From Burkholderia sp. FERM BP-3421 (GTDB lineage Bacteria > Pseudomonadota > Gammaproteobacteria > Burkholderiales > Burkholderiaceae), in the NCBI RefSeq assembly GCF_028657905.1, contig NZ_CP117781.1, positions 2,046,001 through 2,110,000 on the forward strand: a stretch of DNA of 64,000 nt. The letters are read 5' to 3'. The notes beneath the pieces are model-generated. The model searched no databases, was not told the origin of the DNA, and saw nothing but the letters and a program-made list of their open reading frames with translations. This document shows positions 29,301 to 40,654 of the stretch, piece by piece (the stretch's first letter is position 1; the number at the start of each line of letters is the position of its first letter). The position numbers and the translations under genes are program-made.

Positions 29301-32300
29301 CAAGATCGAAGCCTCGACCCGACTCCTGGCCGGCCAGCTCCCGCCAGCGCTGCCCGGCAGCCGCTTCGCCGCGCGAACGCCAGTCCTCGAAGGTCCACGG
29401 CAGCGGCTGCGCGTCGCGCGCCAGCACGTCCTGCCAGACGCCGGATTCATCCTGCTCGCCGCCGATCAGCACGGTCCGCAGGATCTCGTGCCGGTCCTGC
29501 AGCCGCTGCAACCCTTCCCGCAGCGCCCCGCTGTCCAGCTCGCCATGCAGGTGCACCGTCACGCTGATGTTGTAGAACGCGCTGCCCGGCTCCAGCCGGT
29601 CCAGGAACCACAACCGCTGCTGGCCCCACGACGCCTCCCAGCGGCCCGCCTCCCCGCCCCGCCGGCGCAGCGCAGGCGCATCCGCCCGCCCAGCCGCTCC
29701 CGCCACGCACTCGGCCAGCGCGTCCAGCCGCGGATGCTCGAACAGCGTCTTGAGCGCCATCTCCACGCCCAGCCGCTCCCGCAGCCGCGCCAGCACCTGA
29801 GTCGCCAGCAGCGAATGACCGCCCAGTTCGAAGAAATCGTCCGTCGCGCCGATCTCCGCCCGGCCCAGCACCTCGCTCCAGATCTGCGCCACCGCATGCT
29901 GATGACGCCCGCGCAACGGCCGCCGATCCTCACCGCCCGCGTTCCATGCCCGCCCGCCCAGATCCTGCAACCGCCCCGATCGACCTTGCCGTTCGCGTTC
30001 AGCGGCAGGCGCTCCAGCATCAGGTAACGCGCCGGCACCATGTAGCCCGGCAATCGTTCCGCCAGATGGCGTTGCAGCCGCACGCGCAGCGCCTCCGGCT
30101 CAACCGCCGTGCGCGGCGCGCAGCACGCAACCAGCCCCTGCGCGCCTCCCGAACCCGACGCCAGCACCACCGCCGCCGCCTGGAGTTCCGGATGCGCCGC
30201 CAGCACGCCCTCGATCTCACCCGCGATCCGGTGCCCGCGCAACTTGATCTGCCGATCCGCCCGCCCGATGTACTCGCTGCCCATCCCAACGGCTGCGCAC
30301 CAGGTCGCCCGTGCGATACAGCCGCTGCCCCGCCTCGAACGGATCCGGCACGAACCGTTCCGCCGTCAGCCCCGCCTTCCCCAGATATCCTCGCGCCACG
30401 CCCCGGCCGCCCAGGTACAGTTCGCCCACCACCCCCTTCGACACCGGCTCCAGCCGCTCGTCCAGCACATGTGCCACCGTGCCCGGCAGCGGCCGGCCGA
30501 TCGGAATCGTTCCTTCATCCACCGACGACGCCTCGACTTCGGTACTCGTCGCGACGACCGTCGCCTCGGTTGGCCCATACTGGTTGAAAAGCCTGAAAGG
30601 CATTCCCGCTCGCGGCCGCTGACGCAATGCCTCCCCTCCCGTCAACAGGTAGCGCAACGACGCGGTCGCATCCCACGGTTCGGACAACAGTTGTTCGCAC
30701 AGGACCGTCGGCGCAAAGCAAAGGGTGATGCGGTGGTCCGTCAGCCAGCTTCGCCAGGCAGGCACGTCGAGCCGCAACGCGTCGTCGACCGGATAGACCG
30801 TACCGCCCGCGCACAGCGTGGGCCAAAGCTCCCAAACCGCCGCATCGAAGCCAAGACCCGCAACATGGGACGATCGGGTGGCAGCGCCAAGCGCAAAGCG
30901 ATCGATATGCCACTCGACCAGCTCGCTCAGCCCCTCCTGGGTGATCTGCACTCCCTTCGGCGCACCGCTGGAACCGGACGTGAAAATGACATAAGCGAGC
31001 GACGCGTCATCGAGGTCAGGCTGAGCAAGCCGCGGCAAACGCGGCGCACGCACGCTCTCGACCGGAACTACCGTCGTTCCTTGCCAGAAGTCGAGCCACG
31101 GCTCGTCCGTGACGATGCACGCACAGCATGCGTCGTCTGCCATCGCCTTCAGGCGCGCGGGCGGCAATTCGGGATCCAGCGTCAAATAGGCCGCCCCGGC
31201 ATACCAGACGCCGAGCGAGGCCGCGAACAGGTCGCCGCCGCGCGGCAGCATCACACCTACGACGGATTCGGGCCGGACGCCCTGCGCGCGCAATCGGACG
31301 GCGAGCTGCGCCGCGCCGTCGACGAGATCCGCGTAGCTCCAGGTCCGACGATGGTCGATCACGGCGGGCGCTCCGCCGTTGCGATCCGCCTGCGCGACGA
31401 CCTGTGCGAGCACGCTGCGGGGGAGAGACTGCCGGCTGCGCACGGCGCGCGCGGCTTCGACGCACGCCGCGCGCGCGGCGCTGTCGAGCTGTCCGACGCG
31501 CGGACGCTGCCGCGGCGCATCCGCGATCTGATCGATCGCCTGTCGATACAACGCAAGCGCCATTTCCAGGCGAGGCAGACTCCATCCCGGAATCGCGCAG
31601 CTCAGCGTCAGCCTCAGGCCGCCATCGATCGGATCGGTGGAAAATCCCGCAACGAGCCCGAAGTTGGTCTGTTCGAACACGTCGACCGCCCGCGGCATCA
31701 ACGCACTCCGGGCGCGCACCGCGTCGTAGACGTGGAAATGGGTGAAGTTGAAAATCGTGTCGAACGGCATCGGCTGCCCGCCTTGCGCCCATGCCTGAAG
31801 CACCGGATAGCGGCGATAGGCCATCGCGTCGCGCTCCTGCGCGAACAGCGCCTCGGCCGTCTCGATCCAGTCCCCGGTCACGGTCGACGCCTCGTAGGGC
31901 AGCACGTTCAGGAACAGACCCAGCGCCCGCTCAGCCCGCTCGACTTCCGGACGACCATGATGAACCGCAGCCGTCGAAACGCTTCGCTGTCCGGTGATCG
32001 CCTTCAGCACTTCGCCATGCGCGGCCAGCAGCATGACGCGCAGCGGCAATCCGGCGCTCGAAGCGCGCTTGCGTAACCGATCGACGAGCAACGGCTCGAA
32101 ATGAATCGTCGCCCGCTGCAGCGCCCCGTTCGCGACCTGGCGCGCGGACAGCCTGGCCGTCGGCATCGCATCCATGCGCGCTTTCCACCATTCGGCCGCC
32201 GCGTCGGAGCGAAGCATCGCGCGCTCGAGCAACACATAGCGATGCATCACGCCGACACCGTTTGCCGCCGTCGCCGGCGATGGCGTCCTGTCATGGTAGG

Positions 32301-35300
32301 CGGTGATCAGTTCCGACAAGAAGCTGGCCACGCTCCAGCCGTCCAGGATGGCGTGATGGAAGCACAGCACCAGTGCGAACGCATCGCCTTCGCGCACCTG
32401 CACGCGCATGCGCCACAAAGGCGCTGCTTCCACGTCGAACGGAATCCGCTTGTCGTCTTCGATCAGCGCATTCAGCCACGCGGCATCGTCGGCGGCATCG
32501 GTCGCGTCCTCGACGACGAGCGGCAGCGGGGCCGTACGCAGCACCCATTGCAAGGGTTCGGGGTGTGCGTGCAAGCGGAACACGGTTCGCAATGCCGGAT
32601 GCGAAAGCACGCATGTCTCCAGAGCGCGCTCGAAGTCGACGCGATTGAACACGCCGGGAAAACAGAGTGCAAATACGTCGCGATAAGCTGCGGCCTCACG
32701 CTCGCGCTCCGCGTGAAACACCATGCCTTGCTGCAGCTTCGTGAGCGGATAAACCGCCTCCACATCCGCGGGCCCATCCTGGAGAGCGGCCTCGGGAAGG
32801 TCGGCTTCATCCGGTTCATTATCGACCGGCGTCTCCAGATGATGCGCGAGCCGGCGTACGCTGGGGTGCCGGTAAAGTTGTTCGACGCTGAAGGCGCAAC
32901 CGTGAGCGCGCGCCGCGCGCTGCACGCCGAGCACGCGGATCGAATCACCGCCAAGGTCGAAAAAATTGTCGTCGAGGCCAACCTCGGAATGCCCGAGCAG
33001 TTTCGCCCAGACCGCGCATAGCAGTTCCTGCGTCGCGGTCAGTGGCGCCCCGTCGGCGCTGCGCTCCCCGTCGCCCGCACCAGAAGGCGCGGGCAGCGCG
33101 CGCCGATCGAGCTTGCCGTGCGCGGTCAGCGGCATCGCCTCCAGCCGGACCCACTGCTGCGGCACCATGTGCGCCGGCAGACGCCCCAGCATCGCCTCCC
33201 GCAGCGCCGATGCGCCCTGCCACCGCGCCCCCTCATCCAGCACGACATACGCCACCAGCTGCGGATCGCCGTCCGCTCCCGTCCTGACTTCGACATGCGC
33301 GTCCGCCACCCCCTCGCATCCCCGCAGCGACTGCGCAATCTCCCCGGGTTCGATCCGGTATCCCCTCAGCTTGATCTGCTGGTCGATACGCCCCAGATAC
33401 TCCAGCGTGCCGTCGCGACGGCGCCTGCCCAGATCCCCGATCGATACAGCCGGGCACCCGCTCCTCCGAACGCGTCCGGCACGAATCGCTCCGCCGTCAA
33501 CGACGCCCGCCCCAGGTAGCCTCTCGCCACCCTGCGCCCCCACGTGGATTTCCCCGCCGCACCCGGCGGCACCGGCTGCCCGCTCGCGTCCAGCAGGTAC
33601 ACCCGGAGATCCCCCAACGGATCGCCCACGCTCCGGTGCGCCTTCTCCGGATCGAGAATCTCTCCATAGGTGACGTGCACCGTCGTTTCCGTAATCCCGT
33701 ACATGTTGACGAAACGCGTGCCGCCGTCCCCCCCATGATGCGACCACCACCGGGCCAGGCGCCGGCTGTCCAGCGCCTCTCCGCCGAAGATGACCCATTT
33801 CAGGCCCCAGCCCGGCGCCGACTCGATGAATCCGGGCTGCTGCAGCAACTGGAAAAATGCCGACGGCGTCTGGTTCAGCACGCTCACGCGCTGCTCGCGC
33901 AACAGTTCGCAGAATGCGCGCGGCGCACGCGCAACCCAGTGCGGCACCATCACCAGCCGGCCACCATGCAGCAGCGCACCCCAAATCTCCCAGACCGAAA
34001 AGTCGAACGCCGTCGAATGGAAGCAACTCCACACGTCTTCGGCTCCAAAACCGAATTGCTTGCGCGTCGTATTCAACAACCGCAGCACGTTCGCGTGCGT
34101 GACCTCCACTCCCTTCGGCGCACCCGTCGAACCCGACGTATAAATCACGTACGCCAGCCGCGCCGGTCCCGCGGCGCCCTCCTCCGCCGGCGCCGCCGCG
34201 TCATGCGCCTCGAGCGTCTCGATGTCCACCAGCGGCACGCCGACGCCCAGCGCTTCCAGATCCCCGCGCAGCGCCCGCTGCGTCAGAACCACCTCGACGC
34301 CGCTGTCCTCGATCAGATAGCGCAAGCGTTGCGCCGGGTATTGCGGATCCAGCGGCACATAGGCCGACGACGCACGCAAGATCCCCAGCATGCCCACCAC
34401 CACGTCCGCCCCGCGCCCCATGCACAGGCCCACGCGCTTCTCCACCCCCAGGCCCCGCGCCGACAGGCCTGCCGCCACGCGAGCGCTGCGCGACCACAAC
34501 GCCCCGTAGCTCACGCTGCCGCTTTCGTCCACCACCGCAATACGCTCTCCGCCTTCCGCGACGCGCTCGCCCAGTACCTCGGGCAGCGTACGAGGATCGA
34601 CGTGCGCTCCGTTCTGTTCCTCCGGGCGGGGCAACGGCTCAGGCGCCGCGCCCAGCCCAAACCGGGCGACCGAACCGCCGGAATGGTCCAGGATGCGATG
34701 AAGCACCGTCTCATAGGCGGATACGAGCGACTGCACCGCGGTCGACGACCACCGCTCGCGATCGAACTCCAGCACGAGTCCGACCTTGCCTGGATACAGG
34801 GAAAGCTCAAAGGTCAGACCGTATTTCGACTCGGCGCGGGGCAAGACCATCGACTGCCAGTGCACACCGTCCAGCGAAGCACCGATGCCATCGAGCGTTT
34901 GAAACGCAAACACATGTTCGAGCGGCACCTCGGTGGATCCATGCGCTGCCAGCAGCGGCCGAAGCCGCTCGAACGGCAGCTCCGACACATCGGCAATCGC
35001 GACGTATGCATCCCGCGACCGGCGGAGGACATCCTCGATACGGTCGTCGCCCGTCAGGCGCATGCGCATCGGCGCAAGGTTGGCCATGAAACCAACGGTC
35101 GCCTGGAAGCGTTCGACCGTCCTGCGGGCGACCGGAATGCCGATCAGCAAGTCGGAACGCCCGGTCAGACGATGCAGCAAAATCGCGAACGCGGAGAAGA
35201 AGATGTGAAACGGCGTCATGTCACGCTCGGCAGCAAACCGGCGCACGGCCTCTCGATCGATGCGCAGCGCGGCCGCGTGCGAACAGCCCGACGCCATCTC

Positions 35301-36035
35301 GCCCGGCGAAGGCGGAACCTCCGCTTCCGCTCCCGACGGCTCCCAGTGCGCGAGCACATCGCGCCAGCGCGACGCCTGCTCTTCTGCCCGCTGCGACGCC
35401 AGCAACGCGGACTCGGCCCGTACGAACTCGCGGAACGGCAGCGCACTGAGCGGCTCGACCGACGCGGCGCGCGGCCCCGCAGCGTTGTAATGCCTGGCGA
35501 GCCGCCGCGCGATCACCAGCAGCGCACCGCCGTCGACAATGACATGATGGAACGTGAGCGCCACAAAGCCACGGTCGCCGGAACAGCGGACGATCAGACA
35601 ACGAAGCAGCGGGGCGACGCTCAGGTCGAACGGCCGCGCCACCTCGTCCGCAAGTAACGCCTTCGCCTCCGCTTCGGCGTCGGCGAGCACCGGCTGGTGC
35701 GAAAGATCGACCTCCCGCACCGCGATCGGCGCCGCCGGTTCGACCAGATGCACTGGCCGATCGTCGAGACGCCGGATCGCGCAACGCAGCACCTCGAACT
35801 CGGCCTGCACGGCGGCGAGCGCGGCCTCGAAACGCGAACGGTCGAGCCGGCCGTCGTACTCGAACGCGAGCGGCAGGTTGTAGGCAGCCGAATCCGGCCG
35901 GATCTGAGCGAGGTACCACAGGCCGCGCTGGCCTTCGGTCAACGGAAACACCTCTTTCAGATACTGGCCGTTGTCGAGCTGCGACAAGAGGAAGTGAACC
36001 TGCCTCCGGGAAAGCGATTCGAGCTTGCTGGTCAT
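26392..36035 (-). CDS. Megasynthase C: three-module NRPS (Thr-Leu-Tyr), frameshifted in repeats
   Basis: Read as one gene of about 3,210 residues with three C-A-PCP modules. Module 1: C (about 35,960-34,700; H-H-V-I-V-D-G), A reading D-F-W-N-I-G-M-V-H, identical to the published Thr code, and PCP with G-G-D-S-I. Module 2: C (about 32,760-31,450; H-H-A-I-L-D-G), A reading D-A-W-F-L-G-Q-V-V (one change from a Leu code), PCP. Module 3: C (about 29,650-28,350), A reading D-A-S-T-V-A-A-V-C (a known Tyr code), PCP, then a roughly 55-residue acidic tail that may be a docking element. No epimerisation domain is visible. Frame breaks near 33,432 (-1), 30,272 (-2) and 29,970 (-1) lie in blocks duplicated in B or D. 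Start ATG 36035 sits just ahead of the C domain; ATG 36083, overlapping the upstream stop, is an alternative. Confidence 0.85.
26589..30504 (-). repeat. 3.9-kb duplicated NRPS block, copy in megasynthase C
   Basis: Nearly identical to 46,414-50,313 (offset about 19,810 bases, same strand). It covers the C-terminal part of an A domain, PCP, C, the Tyr A domain and its PCP. The right edge falls in the A domain just after G-R-P-L-P-G-T-V-A-H; the left edge falls at the end of the PCP. Differences are mostly single- to five-base indels. Confidence 0.93.
33083..34585 (-). repeat. 1.5-kb duplicated Thr A-domain block, copy in megasynthase C
   Basis: Partner of 18,930-20,430. Compared with that copy it keeps the intact A4 segment (A-F-D-F-S-V-W-E) but loses one C near 33,432, which breaks the frame. 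Confidence 0.93.
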
Positions 36036-36075
36036 GGGACGTTGCGTCGTTCGACTTGACGGTGGTTGGCTGGAA

Positions 36076-37827
36076 TCAAGCATGCGATTGGGCATCGAGC
36101 GGAAAATCGCCGCGAACGAACCGCTCCCGGCACTCGCGACGACGCAGCTTGCCGCTCGTCGTACGAGGCAGGCTGCCGTGCCGGACCAGCACGAGCGTGT
36201 GTGGACCGACGTCAAATTCCGCGGTCAGCGCGGTGCGCACCTTGTCGAACACGCGATGCGCATCGCCGTCGTACTTCGGAGGACGTTCCACGAGCACATG
36301 CAGCGTCTCGCGCTCCTCCTGCTCCAGCCCGAACGCGACGATCGCCGTCGCACCGAACTCGGGCGCCTCGCGGCGCACGGCCTCTTCCACGTCGACGGCA
36401 TGCAGATTGCGGCCGGCGACGACGATCACGTCCTTCAAGCGCCCCGCAATGAACAATTCCCCTTGATGGACGAAGCCGATGTCGCCGGTGCGCATGAAAT
36501 GCCGGGGGCTGCCGTCGGTCGACCAGCCGAATACCTCGGCCGACCGCTCCGGGTTTCGGTAATAAGCGCCGGCCACCCCCGGCCCGGCGATCCAGATCTC
36601 GCCGAGACGGCCGTCGGGCAGCGGCGCACCTGCTTCGGACACGATGCGCACCTCGGTAGGCGCGCGCCACGCGCCGCAACTCACGAGACGGCGAGCGCCC
36701 GGACCATCCGCCGACGGCAACGCCTCGCCACGGTCAAGCAAGCGGCGCTCGAAGCTCGCGACGCCGTCCAATCCGGATCGCCGGCCGGCGACCCAGAGGG
36801 TCGCCTCCGCCAGTCCGTAACACGGGTAAAGCGCGGCCGTGCTCAGGCCGGCGGGCGAGAACGCATCGGCGAAGCGCTGCAGCGTCGCGGCCTGCACCGG
36901 CTCCGCGCCGCAGAATACGAGCCGCAGCGACGAAAGATCGAGACCCGCGCGCGCCGCTTCGGGAATCCGGGAAACGCACAGGTCCAATGCGAAGTTGGGC
37001 CCGCCGCTCACGTCGACGCGGAACCGATCGATTGCCTCGAACCAACTGCGCGGGCGCATCAGGAACGTCATCGGCGAGATCAGCACGCAGGTCATGCCGG
37101 TAGCCAGCGGCACCAGCACGCCCGCCAGCAATCCCATGTCGTGGTAGTGCGGCAGCCAACTGCAGCTGACCATAGCCGGATCCAGCTCGAATGCGGCCGC
37201 GATGTCAACCGCGTTGGCCATGACATTGGCATGAGAAATCTCGACGCCTTGCGGATTGCCGGTCGATCCGGACGTGTACTGCAGATAGGCGAGCCGCGGC
37301 AACGGCGAGATGCCGAGAGGTTCCGGCGTATCGTCGAACGTGGACGACAGATCGTCGATCGAGAGCCACTCCAGGTCGGCAAGCACCGGGTCGGTGGTGA
37401 TCCAGTTTTCGCAACGCGCGATCGTCTCCGCATCGGCAAGCGCCAGCGTCGGTCGCGCGCTCGCGGCCACGACGCCGGTCGCACGCGCCTGTCGGGCGTT
37501 GCGGGGCGGCGCGACGGGTACCGCCGGCCGCCCCGACGCCAGGCAGGCCAGGAACGCGACGATAAAATCGAGGCCCGTCGGAAAAATCAGCAGGACCGGC
37601 GCATCCGGATTGGGCTGGAAGGCCAGCGTTCGCGCCAGCCGGGCAACCCGGCGACGCAGCGCGGCGTAGGTCAACGAGCTGCAATTGTCGCCGTCGACGA
37701 CATGAAAGGCGGTGCGCTCCGGATCGGTGTCGGCCCACCGCAGCAAGGAATCGATGATGGTCGCCTTCGATTCGGCCCGCGCGCCGTCTGTCATACCCGG
37801 GTCCGGCAACGGTGCGGCGATCATCAT
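36076..37827 (-). CDS. Free-standing fatty acyl-AMP ligase (FAAL)
   Basis: A 583-residue member of the acyl-adenylate family. Core motifs are Y-T-S-G-S-T-G-N-P-Q-G-V (A3) and R-T-G-D-I-G-F (A7). FAAL-type signatures are W-L-P-H-Y-H-D-M-G-L-L and G-G-P-N-F-A-L-D-L-C. These enzymes activate a free fatty acid as acyl-AMP and pass it directly to an acyl carrier protein rather than to CoA. No separate ACP gene is present, so the natural acceptor is the N-terminal ACP of megasynthase A, or less likely the first C domain of megasynthase C whose gene follows about 40 bases downstream. I chose ATG 37827, with GGGGA a few bases upstream; the adjacent ATG 37824 is equivalent. This is the second FAAL of the region. 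Confidence 0.93.
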   Translation of the reverse strand: MMIAAPLPDPGMTDGARAESKATIIDSLLRWADTDPERTAFHVVDGDNCSSLTYAALRRRVARLARTLAFQPNPDAPVLLIFPTGLDFIVAFLACLASGRPAVPVAPPRNARQARATGVVAASARPTLALADAETIARCENWITTDPVLADLEWLSIDDLSSTFDDTPEPLGISPLPRLAYLQYTSGSTGNPQGVEISHANVMANAVDIAAAFELDPAMVSCSWLPHYHDMGLLAGVLVPLATGMTCVLISPMTFLMRPRSWFEAIDRFRVDVSGGPNFALDLCVSRIPEAARAGLDLSSLRLVFCGAEPVQAATLQRFADAFSPAGLSTAALYPCYGLAEATLWVAGRRSGLDGVASFERRLLDRGEALPSADGPGARRLVSCGAWRAPTEVRIVSEAGAPLPDGRLGEIWIAGPGVAGAYYRNPERSAEVFGWSTDGSPRHFMRTGDIGFVHQGELFIAGRLKDVIVVAGRNLHAVDVEEAVRREAPEFGATAIVAFGLEQEERETLHVLVERPPKYDGDAHRVFDKVRTALTAEFDVGPHTLVLVRHGSLPRTTSGKLRRRECRERFVRGDFPLDAQSHA

Positions 37828-37931
37828 GCGTTCCCCGTTTCGAGATCTCGATGAGCGGCCGGCGCCGTCGATAGACGGTTTTCCTGCAACCGACACGCCG
37901 CAAGCGATGGATTACGCAGGATTTGTTTCAT
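37824..37931 (-). CDS. Possible 35-residue ORF bridging tolC-like and FAAL genes
   Basis: A short frame starts at ATG 37931 with AAGAGGT spaced properly upstream, overlaps the last codons of the outer-membrane factor gene, fills the 84-base spacer, and ends in a TGA that overlaps the FAAL ATG (ATGATGA arrangement). The product is basic (begins M-K-Q-I-L-R-N-P-S-L) with no recognised domain. Only about half of its third positions are G or C, well below the neighbours. It may be a coupling leader that brings ribosomes to the FAAL start rather than a functional protein. Confidence 0.3.
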   Translation of the reverse strand: MKQILRNPSLAACRLQENRLSTAPAAHRDLETGNA

Positions 37932-39297
37932 CGGGATACCTCTTGGAGGGTGACGGAAACAACAGGCCAAGTCGATTGATTGCCACATCGACCTCGGCCA
38001 CCGATACATTCAGGAGTGCAATCTGCTCTTCGGATTTCGCCTCATCCAGCGCAATCGAAGTGCCAGTCCCGGACGCCAGGCGCTGCGCGGCCAGCGCGCG
38101 ACGTGCGCTGGAAAGCTTGAGACGGCTGCTCGACAGTTCAAGTTGGGTTTCCGCACCACGCACCAGCATCTCGCTCTTTCGCCGCGCCTTGGCCAGATCC
38201 TCCGCCACCTGTTGGTTGCGCCAGCTGATACGTTGCGCCTCGGCCCGGCTTTCGTCGACCCGGGAGCGGGTGTACCATCTGTCGAACAAGGTGTAGGTAA
38301 ACTGAATGCCGACGATAAAATCGCGACGGCCGACGTGACTGAAGTTCGTGTCCGTATTCGAGCGACTGATGCCGGTGTACTGGGCAAACAGGCTGACCTT
38401 GGGCTTGAAGCCGGCCCGCTCGGCGTCCACATGGGCATAGGCCGCCTCCAGTTCATACCCGCGCCTTTCCATTTGCGGATCGCCGGCGGCAAGATGCGCG
38501 AGCATCTCCATGTCACCGGCGAGGGTCGACTCGAAACGGCATGCGACCTCCGGCGAGCCGCCGGGTTCATCCGGCCTGGAAAGATCGGCGAGAAACGCCG
38601 CGTACGAAGTCTGGACGTCGATCGACCTCGAACGAACCTCCAGCTCGCTCTCGGTCAACGCCAGTTGCGAAGCCTGATTCTCGATATCCGACACGCGCCC
38701 ACCGGCGTATTGCCGGGCGGAATACCCTGCTTTCGTGACGGACAATGTCAGCCGCTGCGCGGCGAGTTCGTGCAACAGACAGTCCCGCCGCAGTTGCAGA
38801 TAGCTCGACGCAACGTCGTGCGCCACCGCCCGCGATGCAATATCCCGCTCCGTCTCGGCCGCCTTCTCGCGCAGATGCGCCTCCGACAGCGCCGCTGAAT
38901 CGTAGCCGCCGTTGTACAGGTTGTAGTCGATACGCAGCGCCGGCGTGAACTGGTACTTCGGCACCGAGCGGGTGATGTCGACGGTAGACATCAGACCGAT
39001 CGAGGGAATCGACACCGATGCCTGGGTGTCGCTGAACGAATCGAAATTATTCGTGTGCAGCAGATCGGCCTTCACGCTCACCGTCGGCCCAAAGTTCGAG
39101 CGGGCCTGCCGCACGCGGGCCGAGGCGCCTTGCGTGCTCGCGTCCGCGACCTTGATCGCCAGGCTGTTCGAGGTCGCGATGTCGACCGCCTGCGCGAGCG
39201 TGTGGGGAATGAGCGTCGCCTGATCGACAGAATTGGCCCATGCCGGCGCGGCAATCGCGCACCCGCACATGAGGAGCGCGGACAGTCGGCTACTCAT
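37912..39297 (-). CDS. TolC-like outer-membrane efflux protein
   Basis: A 461-residue outer-membrane factor forming the exit duct of a tripartite exporter. The N-terminus is a clear signal peptide (M-S-S-R-L-S-A-L-L-M-C-G-C-A-I-A-A-P-A-W-A with cleavage after A-W-A). The body shows the two internally repeated helix-strand units of the family, with Y-N-L-Y-N-G-G-Y-D-S in the first repeat and Y-T-L-F-D-R-W-Y-T-R in the second. The start chosen overlaps the end of the MacB-like permease gene by eight bases. With the MacA- and MacB-like genes upstream it completes an inner-to-outer membrane pump for the lipopeptide, comparable in role to PleABC-type exporters of Pseudomonas lipopeptides. Confidence 0.9.
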   Translation of the reverse strand: MSSRLSALLMCGCAIAAPAWANSVDQATLIPHTLAQAVDIATSNSLAIKVADASTQGASARVRQARSNFGPTVSVKADLLHTNNFDSFSDTQASVSIPSIGLMSTVDITRSVPKYQFTPALRIDYNLYNGGYDSAALSEAHLREKAAETERDIASRAVAHDVASSYLQLRRDCLLHELAAQRLTLSVTKAGYSARQYAGGRVSDIENQASQLALTESELEVRSRSIDVQTSYAAFLADLSRPDEPGGSPEVACRFESTLAGDMEMLAHLAAGDPQMERRGYELEAAYAHVDAERAGFKPKVSLFAQYTGISRSNTDTNFSHVGRRDFIVGIQFTYTLFDRWYTRSRVDESRAEAQRISWRNQQVAEDLAKARRKSEMLVRGAETQLELSSSRLKLSSARRALAAQRLASGTGTSIALDEAKSEEQIALLNVSVAEVDVAINRLGLLFPSPSKRYPDETNPA

Positions 39298-40654
39298 AAC
39301 GCAACGCCTCGACCGGGCGCAGCTTGGCTGCGCGATACGCGGGATAGAAACCCGACACGACACCGACAAACGCGGAAATCACGAGTGCCAGCACGATCAT
39401 CGAAATCGACGGCGCCAGCGGAAAACCGGTCAGCTTCACGATGAGCACGCTGGACAGCAAGCCCAGCGTGACACCCGCCACGCCGCCGAGCAGGCTGATG
39501 AAGCCTGCTTCCAGGAGAAACTGGGTAAGAATCGCGCCGTCGCTGCCGCCGATTGCCTTGCGCAGGCCGATCTCGCGCGTCCGCTCGAGCACCGACGTGC
39601 TCATGATGTTCAGGATGCCCAACCCGGCGACCAGCAACGAAACGGATGCCGCGATGATGCCGATCTTGGATACGCCGCCGAGAATCGCATTTGCGGTGCC
39701 GATGTATTGCTCCATCGTCTCGGCGTGATAGTCGTAGTCGTCGCGGTGACGCCGCTTGAGCAGGCTCGTCACCTGGGACGTCGCGACGCTTGCCCGCTCC
39801 TTGTCGCTCGCCAGCGCGCCTTGCAGCATGTCGATGGCCGTGCCGCCGTTGAGCGCCTGCACGCGCCCGTACGGCACGAGCAGCCGGCTGTTCGTGTCCT
39901 GCCCGCCCGCGGACCCGATGCTCGACAACAAGGTCCGGTCCTTGCGGGCAAGCACGCCGACGACTTCGAACTTGAGATCGCCCAGTTGGATCTCTTGCCC
40001 GAGCGGGTCGATCTGGTCGCCGAACAAATCGGCCCGCACCCGTTCACCGATCACGACGACCTTGCGGCGCCGCTCGAAATCTCCAGGTATGAAACCGCGG
40101 CCCACCGAGATCGAATCGTTGTTGATCTCCATGTAATCCGCGCCGACCCCTTCGATTCGAACCTGACTGTAGCGGCGCCCCGATCTGATCACATTCGACA
40201 GTCCCTGTCCCGCATAGACGACCGGCGTGATTCTGGCGAGCGCATCGCAGCATCCTGACTGAACGATGGCCTGATAGTCGTCGTTGTCGATGCCGGTGCC
40301 CGCGCGAACGATACGGCGCGGATCGGTCATGGTCCGGTCACGGTAGATCCATACCGACCGAAGACCAAATGTCTGCAGCTCCGAGTCGACGACCTCGCGT
40401 CCTCCCCGGCTGACCACGCTGATCAGGATGACGGCCGCGATGCCGATTGCGATGCCCAGGATGCTCAGCCCCGAGCGCAGCCGTCGGTCGCCGAGGCTCA
40501 GCAGCGCCTGCCTGGCGACATCCAGCCAGAGCTGCCATAGATCGCCGACGCGGGCAAGCGTCGCGCGAGGCGTGCCGGCGTCCGCGCGCTCCGGACCGCT
40601 CTCGCGCGAGCCGCCGGACACATCGCGCGACGAGTCGACTCTTCGCATGCTCAC
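39290..40654 (-). CDS. MacB-like ABC permease
   Basis: A 454-residue permease of the MacB/FtsX family: an N-terminal transmembrane helix (S-G-L-S-I-L-G-I-A-I-G-I-A-A-V, about residues 62-80), a large periplasmic domain of about 200 residues (MacB-PCD type), and three C-terminal helices separated by the family segment E-R-T-R-E-I-G-L-R-K-A-I-G. Unlike MacB proper, the ATPase is a separate polypeptide encoded just upstream. GTG 40654 overlaps the ATPase stop (GTGA) and has GGAGGA nine bases before it; ATG 40648 is the alternative. It belongs to the tripartite pump with the genes on either side. Confidence 0.92.
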   Translation of the reverse strand: MSMRRVDSSRDVSGGSRESGPERADAGTPRATLARVGDLWQLWLDVARQALLSLGDRRLRSGLSILGIAIGIAAVILISVVSRGGREVVDSELQTFGLRSVWIYRDRTMTDPRRIVRAGTGIDNDDYQAIVQSGCCDALARITPVVYAGQGLSNVIRSGRRYSQVRIEGVGADYMEINNDSISVGRGFIPGDFERRRKVVVIGERVRADLFGDQIDPLGQEIQLGDLKFEVVGVLARKDRTLLSSIGSAGGQDTNSRLLVPYGRVQALNGGTAIDMLQGALASDKERASVATSQVTSLLKRRHRDDYDYHAETMEQYIGTANAILGGVSKIGIIAASVSLLVAGLGILNIMSTSVLERTREIGLRKAIGGSDGAILTQFLLEAGFISLLGGVAGVTLGLLSSVLIVKLTGFPLAPSISMIVLALVISAFVGVVSGFYPAYRAAKLRPVEALRYE

